A stretch of 64,000 nt of DNA from Wenxinia marina DSM 24838 (GCF_000379485.1 NZ_KB902282.1:1-64000), one strand, 5' to 3'. Numbered from the stretch's first letter, positions 34,506 to 43,327 are shown. The notes: a model not told the origin generated them from the sequence alone. A program made the numbers and translations.

Positions 34506-34532
34506 CGGCCGCCCGTAAAACGCGGGCGGCCG
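34506..34532 (+). terminator. Strong hairpin in the tldD-dprA gap
   Basis: CGGCCGCCCG (34506-34515) pairs with CGGGCGGCCG (34523-34532) around TAAAACG. Only TT follows, so termination efficiency is uncertain. Confidence 0.5.
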
Positions 34533-34774
34533 TTGCTCTCGGGGCTGCTCTTCCATCTTTTTTCTGATGGGGTTGGGCGCGTCCCCCGCCCGCTGGCGGC
34601 CGTTTGGCGGCGTCAGCTCGCTCACATGAGCCCGACACGCCCAGCTTCGCGCGGATGCGGTCCTCGCGGTCCGGAACCATCGGCTGCCAAGCGGCCGGCC
34701 CGCTCCACCGTTCCGTCGCGGGCCGGATCCGGATTGCCACCTGCGATTCACGGGGCGTTAACTTCTATGGTCAC

Positions 34775-34803
34775 ATCATGGCGGCGTCTGCTGCTGCCAT
34801 GAT
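34775..34803. promoter_or_regulatory. Inverted repeat just before dprA
   Basis: ATCATGGC (34775-34782) and GCCATGAT (34796-34803) are exact reverse complements with 13 bases between. The right arm ends 3 bp before the dprA ATG and covers the region where a ribosome site would be. It could be an operator or a hairpin limiting translation. Confidence 0.35.
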
Positions 34804-34806
34804 CAC

Positions 34807-35961
34807 ATGACCGAATCTGCCCTCGCCGCCGTGCTGCCACGGCTGCCCGTGACCGATGCCGACGAACGCGCCGTCTGGCTGCGCCTGATCCGCTCGCGCC
34901 GGGTCGGGCCGACGACCTTCTGGCGCCTGATGGACGAGACCGGCAGCGCCGCGGCGGCGCTGGAGGCGCTGCCACAGGTCGCGGCCGCGGCCGGGGTCGA
35001 CGACTACGCGCCCTGCCCCGAAGGCGTCGTCGCCGCCGAACTCGCGGCCGGCCGCCGGGCCGGGGCGCGGCTCGTCGCCCTGCCCGACCCGGCCTACCCC
35101 GCCGCCCTGCGCGACCTCGCCGACGCGCCGCCCCTGCTGTGGGTCCGGGGCGAGGCGGCGCATCTGAACCGCCCGTCGGTCGCGCTGGTGGGCGCGCGCA
35201 ACGCCTCGTCCCTCGGCACGCGCATGGCGGCCCGGCTGGGGCGGGCCTTGTCGGGGGCCGGCCTCGTCGTCGTCTCGGGCCTTGCCCGCGGCATCGACGC
35301 CGCCGCGCACCAGGCGGCGCTTCCGGCGACGGTCGCGGTCTGCGCCGGCGGGGTCGACGTCATCTACCCGCAGGAGAACGCGGACCTTGCCGGACGGATC
35401 GCCGCCGACGGCGCCCTGGTCTCGGACCAGCCGATGGGCCTCGTCCCGCAGGCGCGGCACTTCCCGGCGCGCAACCGCCTCGTCTCGGGCCTCGCCGGCG
35501 CCGTCGTGGTGGTCGAGGCGGCGGCGAAGTCGGGCAGCCTGATCACCGCGCGCACCGCGCTGGACCAGGGGCGGGACGTCCTTGCCGTGCCGGGGCACCC
35601 GTTCGACGCCCGCGCAGCGGGATGCAACCTCTTGATCCGCGACGGCGCGACGCTGGTCCGCGGCCCCGAGGACGTGCTGGAGGCGCTGGGCCCGCTCGCC
35701 GCCGCCCCGCCGAGGGCGCACCGCGAACAGGCTCCGCAAGAAACCCCCGCTCCGGCCCGCCCCGCGTCGCGCCCCCTGCGCGAAATCGCGGCGCTGCACC
35801 GCGTCATCCTCGACCGCCTCGGCCCCTCGCCGATGGCCGAGGACCAGCTGATCCGCGACCTCGGCACCCCCGCCAGCGCGGTCTCTCCCGCCCTCACGGA
35901 CCTGGAGCTCGAGGGCCGGATCAGCCGCCAGCCGGGTGGCCTCGTGGCACGGCTCAACTGA
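34807..35961 (+). CDS. dprA: DNA-processing protein DprA
   Basis: A 384-residue DprA/Smf protein, which loads RecA on incoming single-stranded DNA in natural transformation. An N-terminal SAM-like region (1-90) is followed by the Rossmann-like DNA_processg_A domain with VALVGARNASSLGTRMAARL, VSGLARGIDAAAHQAAL and LISGxx-type loops (QARHFPARNRLVSGLAG). A C-terminal winged helix (DML1-like, about 325-384) is present. No Shine-Dalgarno is obvious and an inverted repeat lies just ahead. Confidence 0.94.
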   Translation: MTESALAAVLPRLPVTDADERAVWLRLIRSRRVGPTTFWRLMDETGSAAAALEALPQVAAAAGVDDYAPCPEGVVAAELAAGRRAGARLVALPDPAYPAALRDLADAPPLLWVRGEAAHLNRPSVALVGARNASSLGTRMAARLGRALSGAGLVVVSGLARGIDAAAHQAALPATVAVCAGGVDVIYPQENADLAGRIAADGALVSDQPMGLVPQARHFPARNRLVSGLAGAVVVVEAAAKSGSLITARTALDQGRDVLAVPGHPFDARAAGCNLLIRDGATLVRGPEDVLEALGPLAAAPPRAHREQAPQETPAPARPASRPLREIAALHRVILDRLGPSPMAEDQLIRDLGTPASAVSPALTDLELEGRISRQPGGLVARLN

Positions 35962-36040
35962 TCGCCCGGACGCCGCCGCGCCGTACCCTCCCGCCCCGGC
36001 GGCCGGACCGGCCCGCGACCGGAGGACGGACGGCGGCGCA

Positions 36041-36069
36041 TTGACAAGCCGGGGTCACCGCCCACATCT
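36041..36069 (+). promoter_or_regulatory. Candidate sigma-70 promoter of topA
   Basis: A perfect TTGACA (36041-36046) is followed 16-17 bp later by a weak -10 (CACATC/ACATCT). It lies 43 bp upstream of the topA start. Strong -35 with weak -10 is common in this group. Confidence 0.4.
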
Positions 36070-36111
36070 GACGCCCACCCCACCGGCCCGCCGCCCCCCG
36101 AAGGAGAGCCA

Positions 36112-38748
36112 ATGCCCGTCGTCGTTGTCGAGTCCCCGGCCAAGGCCAAGACGATCAACAAGTATCTGGGGCCCGACTACACCGTCCTGGCGTCCTACGG
36201 ACACGTGCGCGACCTGCCCCCCAAGGACGGCAGCGTCGATCCCGACAACGACTTCGCGATGGAATGGGAGATCGCGGCCGACAGCAAGAAGCACGTCAAG
36301 GCGATCGCCGACGCGCTGGCCGGCGATCCCGAACTGATCCTCGCCACCGACCCCGACCGAGAGGGCGAGGCGATCAGCTGGCACCTGCAGGAGGCGCTGA
36401 CCAAACGGAAGGCGATCAAGGCCGGCACCCAGGTCAGCCGCGTCACCTTCAACGCGATCACCAAGGCCGCCGTCGCCGAGGCGATGAAGGCGCCGCGGCA
36501 GGTCGACGCCCCGCTGGTCGAGGCGTACCTGGCGCGGCGGGCGCTGGATTACCTCGTCGGCTTCAACCTCTCGCCCGTCCTGTGGCGCAAGCTGCCGGGC
36601 GCGAAGAGCGCCGGCCGGGTGCAGTCGGTCTGCCTGCGCCTGATCGTCGAGCGCGAGATGGAGATCGAGGCGTTCCGCCCGGTCGAATACTGGACGGTGA
36701 AGGCGCTGCTCGAGACGCCGCGCGGCCAGACCTTCGAGGCGCGTCTCGTCACGCTCGGCGGCAAGAAGCTGGACCGCTACGACCTCAAGAACGAGACCGC
36801 GGCCGACATGGCGGTGCAGGCGATCCGCTCGCGCGACCTCAGGGTCGCGTCGGTCGAGGCCAAGCCCGGCACGCGCAACCCGTCCCCGCCCTTCATGACG
36901 TCGACCCTGCAGCAGGAGGCGAGCCGGAAGTTCGGCATGGGCGCCCGCGCGACGATGAGCGCGGCCCAGCGCCTCTACGAGGCCGGGCTCATCACCTACA
37001 TGCGGACCGACGGCATCGACATGGCGCCCGAGGCGGTCCACGCCGCCCGCGACGCCATCGCCGCGCGCTTCGGCAAGGAGTACGTCCCCGACTCGCCGCG
37101 GATGTACAAGAACAAGGCCAAGAACGCGCAGGAGGCGCACGAATGCATCCGGCCGACCGACATGGCGGTCGATGCGGACAAGGCTCGCATCTCGGAATCC
37201 GACCAGCGCAAGCTGTACGACCTGATCTGGAAGCGCACCCTCGCCAGCCAGATGGCGGCGGCGCGGCTGGAGCGGACGACGGTCGAGATCGCCAGCGCCG
37301 ACGGCGAGGTGGGCCTGCGCGCGACCGGCCAGGTGATCCTGTTCGACGGCTTCCTCGCGATCTACGAGGAAGGCAGGGACGAGCCCGACACCGACGAGGA
37401 CGGTCGCCTGCCGCAGATCGCGCAGGGCGATCCGGCGAAGAAGAGCCAGATCACGCCGGAGCAGCATTTCACCCAGCCGCCGCCGCGCTACACCGAGGCG
37501 ACGCTGGTCAAGCGGATGGAAGAGCTGGGGATCGGCCGGCCGTCCACCTACGCCTCGATCGTGACCACGATCCAAGACCGCGGCTACGTCGCCAAGGATC
37601 GCGGCCGGCTGGTGCCGGAGGACAAGGGGCGCCTCGTCACCGCGTTCCTGTCGAACTATTTCCGCCGCTACGTCGACTACGACTTCACCGCCGACCTCGA
37701 GGAAGACCTCGACAAGGTCTCGGCCGGGGACGGCGACTACAAGGAGCTGCTGCGCCGGTTCTGGCGCGACTTCTCGGCCGCGATCGCCGAGACGGCCGAG
37801 CTGCGGATCACCGACGTGCTGGAGAAGATCAACGAGGTGCTGGAGCCGCACCTCTTTCCGCCCAAGGAGGACGGCACCGACCCGCGCCTTTGCCCGAACT
37901 GCGGCGCAGGGCGTCTGTCGATGCGGACGGCCCGGTCGGGCGGCGCCTTCATCGGCTGCTCGAACTATCCCGAGTGCCGCTACACCCGCCCGTTCGGCCC
38001 GCCGGGGCTGGAGGACGATCCTTCCGTCATCGGGCCCGACGGCCGCGTGCTGGGCGAGGACCAGGGCGACCAGATCACCCTGCGCGACGGCCGCTTCGGC
38101 CCCTACGTCCAGCGCGGCGAGGCGACCGAGGAGCAGCCCAAGCCGCCCCGGGCATCGCTGCCCAAGGGATGGCCGGCCGCCGAGATGGACCTCGAGAAGG
38201 CGCTGCTGCTGCTGAACCTGCCGCGCCCCGTGGGTCCGCACCCCGAGGACGGCGAGATGATCGAGGCCGGGATCGGCCGCTACGGGCCCTACGTGAAGCA
38301 CGGCAAGGTTTACGCCAACCTCAAGGAGGTGGCCGAGGTCTTCGAGATCGGCATGAACCGCGCGGTCGAGGTGCTGGCGCAGAAGGCCGCGTCTCGCGGG
38401 GGCCGCGGCGGCGCGGCGGCCGCCAAGCCGCTGAAGGAGCTGGGCGAGCATCCCTCGGGCGGCGCGATCGCCGTCATGCCGGGTCGCTACGGACCCTACG
38501 TGAAGTGGGAGAAGGTGAACGCCACCATCCCCAAGGAGCGCGAGCCCGAGAGCGTGACGCTGGAAGAGGCGATCGCCTGGGTCGACGAGAAGGCGGCGAA
38601 GAAGGGCGGCAAGAAGAAGGCCGCGCCCAAGTCGACGTCGAAGAAGGCTCCAGCCAAGAAGACGGCGTCGGCGAAGAAGACGTCCGCGGCCGGCAAGACG
38701 GCGAAGGCCGCATCGAAGAAGGCCGCCCCGGACGAGCCGTCCGACTGA
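36112..38748 (+). CDS. topA: DNA topoisomerase I
   Basis: An 878-residue type IA topoisomerase that relaxes negative supercoils. The TOPRIM domain opens the protein (VVVESPAKAKTINKYLG, then DPDREGEAISWH). The active-site tyrosine is Tyr296 in LITYMRTDG. One zinc-type motif starts at Cys594 (CPNCGAG ... GCSNYPEC), followed by three RFGPYVQ/GRYGPYVK C-terminal repeats in place of further zinc fingers. The last 45 residues are a lysine- and alanine-rich tail, probably DNA-binding. AAGGAGAGCC precedes the ATG. It follows dprA, as in many bacteria. Confidence 0.96.
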   Translation: MPVVVVESPAKAKTINKYLGPDYTVLASYGHVRDLPPKDGSVDPDNDFAMEWEIAADSKKHVKAIADALAGDPELILATDPDREGEAISWHLQEALTKRKAIKAGTQVSRVTFNAITKAAVAEAMKAPRQVDAPLVEAYLARRALDYLVGFNLSPVLWRKLPGAKSAGRVQSVCLRLIVEREMEIEAFRPVEYWTVKALLETPRGQTFEARLVTLGGKKLDRYDLKNETAADMAVQAIRSRDLRVASVEAKPGTRNPSPPFMTSTLQQEASRKFGMGARATMSAAQRLYEAGLITYMRTDGIDMAPEAVHAARDAIAARFGKEYVPDSPRMYKNKAKNAQEAHECIRPTDMAVDADKARISESDQRKLYDLIWKRTLASQMAAARLERTTVEIASADGEVGLRATGQVILFDGFLAIYEEGRDEPDTDEDGRLPQIAQGDPAKKSQITPEQHFTQPPPRYTEATLVKRMEELGIGRPSTYASIVTTIQDRGYVAKDRGRLVPEDKGRLVTAFLSNYFRRYVDYDFTADLEEDLDKVSAGDGDYKELLRRFWRDFSAAIAETAELRITDVLEKINEVLEPHLFPPKEDGTDPRLCPNCGAGRLSMRTARSGGAFIGCSNYPECRYTRPFGPPGLEDDPSVIGPDGRVLGEDQGDQITLRDGRFGPYVQRGEATEEQPKPPRASLPKGWPAAEMDLEKALLLLNLPRPVGPHPEDGEMIEAGIGRYGPYVKHGKVYANLKEVAEVFEIGMNRAVEVLAQKAASRGGRGGAAAAKPLKELGEHPSGGAIAVMPGRYGPYVKWEKVNATIPKEREPESVTLEEAIAWVDEKAAKKGGKKKAAPKSTSKKAPAKKTASAKKTSAAGKTAKAASKKAAPDEPSD

Positions 38749-39032
38749 CTTTCGGGGGCGGCCGGCGGAAAGCAGCGCAAACACGTGCCGCCGCGGCCGG
38801 TTCCCGCCGAAATGACGTTTTACGGCGGCGCTGTCCGCGAAGAACGTCAGGTCTCTGAGTTTTATCCAGACTTTACAACACTCTAGGCCGTATTGCGCCA
38901 CTTCTGGTTGTCGCCCCACGACCACGATCGGTGCAAGCCCGCCCTCGCGCTATCGACCGCGCCCGCCTTGCGGACCATGTGTCTCCCATCTGGGCAGCGC
39001 CCGTGTTCCCACACCAGATGCAGGATATGCAC

Positions 39033-39881
39033 ATGAAAAACCTTGCCTATTTCGGCGCCGCAGCCATCGCCGCCTTCACCGTCGGGACCGCCGCCTCGGC
39101 GCAGGTCGGTCTCGGAGCCGGGCCGGCCACCGATGCGGCCGAGCTCAACGAGGACCTGATCGAGGATATCGAGGACGATGCCGAGCGCGACATCGGCCGC
39201 TTCGGCAACGAAGGCCGTCCGCAGGGCTTCACCGGCTCCCTCGCGCTGCGCGCCACCGCCGCGTCGGGCAACACCGACAACTACAACCTCGGCATCGGCA
39301 CGGATCTCGGCTACGTTGCCGGGCCCAACGGTTTCGAACTGCAGCTGAACTACTCCTACGGTGAAGAGGACGGCGTCCGCACCGACGAGAGCCTGTTCTA
39401 CACCGCCGAATACACTCGCGACTTCACGCCGCGCTTCTTCGGCTACGCCAAGCTGCAGGGCTCGATCGACGACTTCTCGTCCTACCAGTCCGACACGTTC
39501 CTCACCGTCGGCGCGGGCTACCGCATCTACAACACGCCGACGATGCAATGGTCGGTGCAGGCCGGCGCGGGCTACCGCTATGCCGAGTTCAACGACTTCA
39601 CCGACAGCCTGACCGACCTCGACTTCAGCGAGCCGGCCGTCGCCCTGTCGTCGGACTACGCCCATCGCCTGACGGAGACGGTCTACGTCACCAACGACAC
39701 CGACGTGCTGTGGTCGGACAGCGACACGGTCGTGTTCAACGACCTGGCGCTGTCGGTCGCGATGACGGACACGCTGGCGCTGCGCACCAGCGTCCTGACC
39801 GAGTACCACTCGGACCCGCTCCCGGGCTTCGAGGACACCGACAACACCTACGGCGTCTCGGTCGTCTACAACTTCAACTGA
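39033..39881 (+). CDS. DUF481 outer-membrane beta-barrel protein
   Basis: A 282-residue protein with a signal peptide (MKNLAYFGAAAIAAFTVGTA, cleavage near ASA-Q) and an acidic linker. A barrel-like region of alternating aromatic strands ends VSVVYNFN, with a C-terminal asparagine after phenylalanine. This fits DUF481, the YdiY-like salt-induced outer-membrane family. Function is unknown. GCAGGA before the ATG at 39033 supports this start. The upstream 38749-39032 is relatively AT-rich around 38860-38900 and likely holds the promoter. Confidence 0.82.
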   Translation: MKNLAYFGAAAIAAFTVGTAASAQVGLGAGPATDAAELNEDLIEDIEDDAERDIGRFGNEGRPQGFTGSLALRATAASGNTDNYNLGIGTDLGYVAGPNGFELQLNYSYGEEDGVRTDESLFYTAEYTRDFTPRFFGYAKLQGSIDDFSSYQSDTFLTVGAGYRIYNTPTMQWSVQAGAGYRYAEFNDFTDSLTDLDFSEPAVALSSDYAHRLTETVYVTNDTDVLWSDSDTVVFNDLALSVAMTDTLALRTSVLTEYHSDPLPGFEDTDNTYGVSVVYNFN

Positions 39882-39888
39882 CCGACCC

Positions 39889-39914
39889 CCGGCGCCGCCT
39901 TCGGGCGGCGCCGG
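39889..39914 (+). terminator. UUCG-capped hairpin after the DUF481 gene
   Basis: CCGGCGCCGCC (39889-39899) and GGCGGCGCCGG (39904-39914) form a perfect 11-bp stem with a TTCG tetraloop, 8 bp after the stop. No T-run follows. Confidence 0.65.
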
Positions 39915-39924
39915 CCCCCACGAA

Positions 39925-39953
39925 TTGACATCCCCGCCGCGGGTGGCACAAAG
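39925..39953 (+). promoter_or_regulatory. Candidate promoter of the CoA-transferase operon
   Basis: TTGACA (39925-39930), 16 bp, CACAAA (39947-39952). It starts 10 bp after the preceding terminator hairpin and 31 bp before the scoA ATG. Confidence 0.5.
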
Positions 39954-39983
39954 GCCCCGTTTTCAACCGCGGAAGGGACGGAC

Positions 39984-40715
39984 ATGCAGAAGGTCTACGA
40001 CAACGCGGACGCGGCGCTCGAGGGGCTGCTGTTCGACGGCATGTTCATCGCCGCGGGCGGCTTCGGCCTGTGCGGCATCCCCGAGCTCCTGATCGACGCC
40101 ATCGTCAAGGCCGGGACGAAGGACCTGACCATCGCGTCGAACAATTGCGGCGTCGACGGATTCGGTCTCGGCAAGCTGCTGGACACCAAGCAGATCAAGA
40201 AGATGCTGTCGTCCTACGTCGGCGAGAACGCCGAGTTCATGCGCCAGTACCTCAGCGGCGAGCTGGAGCTGGAGTTCAATCCCCAGGGCACCCTGGCCGA
40301 GCGGATGCGCGCCGGCGGCGCCGGCATCCCCGGCTTCTACACCAAGACCGGCGTCGGCACCGTGGTGGCCGAGGGCAAGGAGCTGAAGGAGTTCGACGGC
40401 GAAACCTACGTGCTGGAGCGCGGGATCGTCGCCGACATCTCCATCGTCAAGGCTTGGAAGGCCGACGACACCGGCAACCTCGTGTTCCGCAAGACCGCGC
40501 GCAACTTCAACCCGCCGGCGGCGATGTGCGGCAAGGTCTGCATCGCCGAGGTGGAGGAGATCGTGCCGCGCGGCAGCCTCGACCCCGACCACATCCATCT
40601 GCCCGGCATCTTCGTGCACCGCCTGATCCAGGGCGAGCACGAGAAGCGGATCGAGCAACGCACCGTGCGCAAGCGCGAAGAACAGTCCGGCGCCGCTGCC
40701 GGCGAGGAGGTCTGA
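39984..40715 (+). CDS. scoA: 3-oxoacid CoA-transferase subunit A
   Basis: A 243-residue alpha subunit of a succinyl-CoA:3-oxoacid (or acetoacetate) CoA-transferase, moving CoA between succinyl-CoA and acetoacetate in ketone-body or PHB use. FIAAGGFGLCGIPELLIDAI and ASNNCGVDGFGLG are the CoA-binding segments, with the AGGAGIPGFYTKTGVGT motif in the middle. GGAAGGGACGGAC precedes the ATG. It begins a run of four genes with very short gaps. Confidence 0.93.
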   Translation: MQKVYDNADAALEGLLFDGMFIAAGGFGLCGIPELLIDAIVKAGTKDLTIASNNCGVDGFGLGKLLDTKQIKKMLSSYVGENAEFMRQYLSGELELEFNPQGTLAERMRAGGAGIPGFYTKTGVGTVVAEGKELKEFDGETYVLERGIVADISIVKAWKADDTGNLVFRKTARNFNPPAAMCGKVCIAEVEEIVPRGSLDPDHIHLPGIFVHRLIQGEHEKRIEQRTVRKREEQSGAAAGEEV

Positions 40716-40716
40716 G

Positions 40717-40926
40717 ATGACGATCAAGGCGAGCGAGATCGAGAGCCTGCTGCAGGACAGCGGCACCGGCGAGGTGTTCATCGAGATGGACGCGGCCGAG
40801 GTCGAGATGGACACCGGCCACCACGACCTCAAGGCGCTGGCCGAGGCCTGCGGCTACGTTCCCGGCGGCCCCGCCTCGCGCGACGGCCGGGTCGGCCAGA
40901 TCTTCCACCCCAAGCCGGAGGCCTGA
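40717..40926 (+). CDS. Small conserved-looking protein between scoA and scoB
   Basis: A 69-residue acidic soluble protein (MTIKASEIESLLQDSGTGEV at the start, ending GRVGQIFHPKPEA). It begins one base after the scoA stop and ends 3 bp before the scoB start, so it is cotranslated with both subunits. I do not recognise a family, and there is no membrane span or known motif. Its tight placement makes it a probable real gene, perhaps an accessory factor or small regulator of the transferase; that is inference. Confidence 0.6.
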   Translation: MTIKASEIESLLQDSGTGEVFIEMDAAEVEMDTGHHDLKALAEACGYVPGGPASRDGRVGQIFHPKPEA

Positions 40927-40929
40927 GGG

Positions 40930-41553
40930 ATGCCCTGGGACCGCAACCAGATGGCGGCGCGGGCCGCGCAAGAGCTTGAAGACGGCATGTACGTCAACCT
41001 CGGGATCGGCATCCCGACGCTCGTCGCGAACTACGTCGGCGACAAGGACATCACGCTGCAATCCGAGAACGGGATGCTGGGCATGGGCCCCTTCCCCTAC
41101 GAGGGCGAGGAGGATCCCGACCTCATCAACGCCGGCAAGCAGACCATCACCGAACTGAACCGCACCAGCTACTTCGACAGCGCCACCAGCTTCGGCATGA
41201 TCCGCGGCGGCAAGATCGCGGCCGCGATCCTCGGCGCGATGGAGGTGGCCGAGAACGGGGACCTGGCGAACTGGATGATCCCCGGCAAGCTGGTCAAGGG
41301 CATGGGCGGGGCGATGGACCTCGTCGCCGGGGTCGGCAAGGTGATCGTCGTGATGGACCACCAAAACAAGGCGGGCGAGAGCAAGGTGCTCAAGTCCTGC
41401 ACCCTGCCGCTGACCGGCGCGGGCGTGGTGGACCGGATCATCACCAACCTCGGCGTGCTGGACGTGGTCGAGGGCGGCCTGAAGATCGTCGAGACCGCGG
41501 ACGGCGTCACCGAGGACGAGATCCGCGCCGCGACCGAGGCGACGATTGTCTGA
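40930..41553 (+). CDS. scoB: 3-oxoacid CoA-transferase subunit B
   Basis: A 207-residue beta subunit. The catalytic glutamate is Glu46 in LQSENGMLGMGPFPYEG, which forms the glutamyl-CoA thioester. YVNLGIGIPTLVANYV and GGAMDLVAGVGKVIVVMDH are family segments. It works with scoA, from which it is separated only by the 69-codon ORF. Its end overlaps the TTG start of the next gene. Confidence 0.94.
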   Translation: MPWDRNQMAARAAQELEDGMYVNLGIGIPTLVANYVGDKDITLQSENGMLGMGPFPYEGEEDPDLINAGKQTITELNRTSYFDSATSFGMIRGGKIAAAILGAMEVAENGDLANWMIPGKLVKGMGGAMDLVAGVGKVIVVMDHQNKAGESKVLKSCTLPLTGAGVVDRIITNLGVLDVVEGGLKIVETADGVTEDEIRAATEATIV

Positions 41554-41848
41554 CGCGGCGGCGGCGCCCGAGGTCCGCAAGGAGGTCGACGGTCACAAGG
41601 CGCGGTTCGTGATCGCGCTGCCCGAGGGCGAGGCGGAGCTGACGCTGTCCATCGCCTCGCCGACGATGGTCATCGCCGACCATACGGGGGTGCCGAAGGC
41701 GCTGGAGGGCCGGGGCCTCGCCCGGCGCCTTCTGGACGCGCTGCTCGCGGATGCGCGGGCGGAAGGGTACAAGATCGTGCCGCTCTGCCCTTACGTGAAC
41801 GCGCAGCGACGGCGGCACCCGGAATGGGCGGACCTCTTCACCGGCTAG
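41546..41848 (+). CDS. Small GNAT-like protein (YjdJ/NATD1 type)
   Basis: A 100-residue protein of the short GNAT_CG family. TMVIADHTGVPKALEGRGLARRLLDALL holds the acetyl-CoA loop (quoted in two parts: TMVIADHTGVP, then EGRGLARRLL), and IVPLCPYVNAQRRRHPEW is the typical tail with the conserved cysteine and HPEW. It starts at a TTG overlapping the scoB stop by 8 bp. Substrate unknown. Confidence 0.82.
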   Translation: MSDAAAAPEVRKEVDGHKARFVIALPEGEAELTLSIASPTMVIADHTGVPKALEGRGLARRLLDALLADARAEGYKIVPLCPYVNAQRRRHPEWADLFTG

Positions 41849-41849
41849 G

Positions 41850-42728
41850 TCAGAGGTTGTTCACCGCAAAGACGCAGCCGTCCGAGATCAGGACCGGCGG
41901 CGTCTGGCACAGCCCCCGTGCCACGGCGAACGCCGCCAGCACCTTGGGCACGTAGCCCCGCGTCTCGGCGTAGGGCGGCACCCCCGCGTTGTCCCGCACC
42001 GCGCCCTCCCCTGCGTTGTAGCCGGCGAGCGCCAGCACCGGGTCGCCGTCGAAGTGCCCCAGCAGCCAGTCGAGGTAGCGCACGCCGCCGCGGATCGACT
42101 GCCGCGCGTCCAGCCGGTCGGTGACGCCGAATCGTTCGGCCGTGGCCGGCATGAGCTGCATCAGACCGGCGGCGCCGGCATGGCTCTCGGCGTCGGCGCG
42201 GCCCGCGCTCTCGACCGAGATGACCGCGAGGACGAGCGCGGGCGAGACGCGTGTGCCCACCGTCTCGGCCATGATGGCGGCACCGTGCACGCGGGCGATC
42301 TCCTGCAGGCCCTGGATCCGCGGGCTCGGTGCGCGGGTGCCGTCGGGCGCGGAGGACAGCGCGCGGATCGCGAGTTCGAGGCGGCCGGGGCCGGTGTCGG
42401 CGAGACGGGGCGAGACGGCGGCCCAGAACCACTCGTATCCCGAGGGTGCCGGCAGATCGATCTGCGGCACGCCCGGCGCCACGACTGCGACGACGTCGGC
42501 CGGCGCCGGCCGCGTCTCGCCCGAGAAGGCGCTGTTGCCGGGCCGGATGGCGCTCTGCGCATCGGGGTCGATCTGCACGTTGATGCGGGGGCCGTTGCCG
42601 GAGGGCGGCACGCTCACGCGGCGGAAGGTGAAGTCGGGCTGCAGCCGGCCGTCTTCGGCCAGGAGCGGCGCGCCCGGGGCGCACAGCGCCGCGCACAGCG
42701 CGGCCCGCGCCAGGGTCCGTGTCGTCAT
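41850..42728 (-). CDS. Periplasmic lytic murein transglycosylase (SLT family)
   Basis: A 292-residue protein with a signal peptide (MTTRTLARAALCAALCAPGA). The C-terminal family-1 SLT domain has SVESAGRADAESHAGAAGLM with catalytic Glu173, then QLMPATAERFGV and LALAGYNAGEGAV. It cleaves peptidoglycan glycan strands to 1,6-anhydro ends. Being next to the Tad locus it might open the wall for the pilus, but the strand is opposite and this is only a suggestion. An ATG 37 codons upstream would bury the signal peptide. Confidence 0.88.
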   Translation of the reverse strand: MTTRTLARAALCAALCAPGAPLLAEDGRLQPDFTFRRVSVPPSGNGPRINVQIDPDAQSAIRPGNSAFSGETRPAPADVVAVVAPGVPQIDLPAPSGYEWFWAAVSPRLADTGPGRLELAIRALSSAPDGTRAPSPRIQGLQEIARVHGAAIMAETVGTRVSPALVLAVISVESAGRADAESHAGAAGLMQLMPATAERFGVTDRLDARQSIRGGVRYLDWLLGHFDGDPVLALAGYNAGEGAVRDNAGVPPYAETRGYVPKVLAAFAVARGLCQTPPVLISDGCVFAVNNL

Positions 42729-43084
42729 GATGCCTGCCTCGAGGGTCGTCTTTTCGTTGACGCGACGATGCCACGGCAGCGGGGCACCATGCCAGCCGGC
42801 CGGCGTCGCATGGGGACGAAGGCGCGTCGAATCGGCCACGTCCGATCCGGGCAGGGACGGACAAACGAAATACCTACCTAGAATTTTATCTGCAAATCAT
42901 GGCCTTGCGAGAAGCCGGCCGGGGTTCGATCTCCCAAAAATACACGATTGGCGACAAAATCCCGCCCCATTCGGAAGGGCATAAGGGGTCATCCAAGACG
43001 GGGATCGGGCCAACAGAGAGGCCGGCCCGAACAGATCCGGCGGGATATGAGAGACCGAGTGAAACCCCTGAGGAGGGATCTGGA
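42729..43084. other. Regulatory gap between the transglycosylase and the Tad locus
   Basis: A divergent intergenic region. The part from about 42860 to 42970 is markedly less GC-rich (TAGAATTTTATCTGCAAATC and CAAAAATACACGATTGGCG), so it likely carries the pilin promoter, with a leader of 100 nt or more. I could not match a clear -35/-10 pair, sigma-54 site or CtrA box. No gene is apparent. Confidence 0.5.
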
Positions 43085-43273
43085 ATGCAAAAGCTCATCA
43101 ACTTCATCCGTGACGAAGACGGCGCCGTGACGGTCGACTGGGTCGTGCTGACCGCCGCCGTGGTCGGCCTCGGCATCGTCGTCCTGGGTTCGGTGCGCAC
43201 CGGCGCCACCGGCCTGGCGACCGACATCCAGGGCGAGCTCACGCTCGACAACGCCCAGGGTGCAACCCCCTAA
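43085..43273 (+). CDS. flp: Flp-type prepilin 1
   Basis: A 62-residue prepilin of the Tad system. Leader MQKLINFIRDEDG is cut after Gly13 by the CpaA peptidase, giving a 49-residue pilin starting AVTVDWVVLTAAVVG. The +5 position is Asp and +6 Trp, not the classical Glu-Tyr. One hydrophobic helix (about 18-38) follows and forms the fibre core. GAGGAGGGA gives a strong Shine-Dalgarno, supporting the ATG at 43085 over one 62 codons upstream. A perfect terminator follows, so it can be made in excess. Confidence 0.9.
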   Translation: MQKLINFIRDEDGAVTVDWVVLTAAVVGLGIVVLGSVRTGATGLATDIQGELTLDNAQGATP

Positions 43274-43297
43274 CAATTGCGCCTGAAGTACGGGAAA

Positions 43298-43327
43298 GGC
43301 CGCGCCCTCGGCGCGGCCTTCTGCTTT
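43298..43327 (+). terminator. Intrinsic terminator after Flp prepilin 1
   Basis: GGCCGCGCC (43298-43306), CTC loop, GGCGCGGCC (43310-43318), then TTCTGCTTT. It would make an abundant short pilin mRNA with partial read-through to the assembly genes. Confidence 0.8.

Larger units (their letters stand above)
34291..34806. other. Gene-free stretch between tldD and dprA
   Basis: No convincing coding frame on either strand. It begins with a T6 run 25 bp after the tldD stop, contains a perfect 10-bp hairpin at 34506-34532 and a second T6 run near 34558, and ends with an 8-bp inverted repeat in front of dprA. Composition in the middle is ordinary. A small RNA ending at the 34.5-kb hairpin is possible but not supported by anything more. 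Confidence 0.5.

Noticed and set aside
36055-38925. A 956-codon minus-strand frame opposite topA
   Set aside because: Antisense shadow of topA; composition is extreme and topA has all its motifs.
42729-43084. Sigma-54 or CtrA site controlling the Flp pilin
   Set aside because: No GG-N10-GC pair or TTAA-N7-TTAA motif could be found in the AT-richer part.
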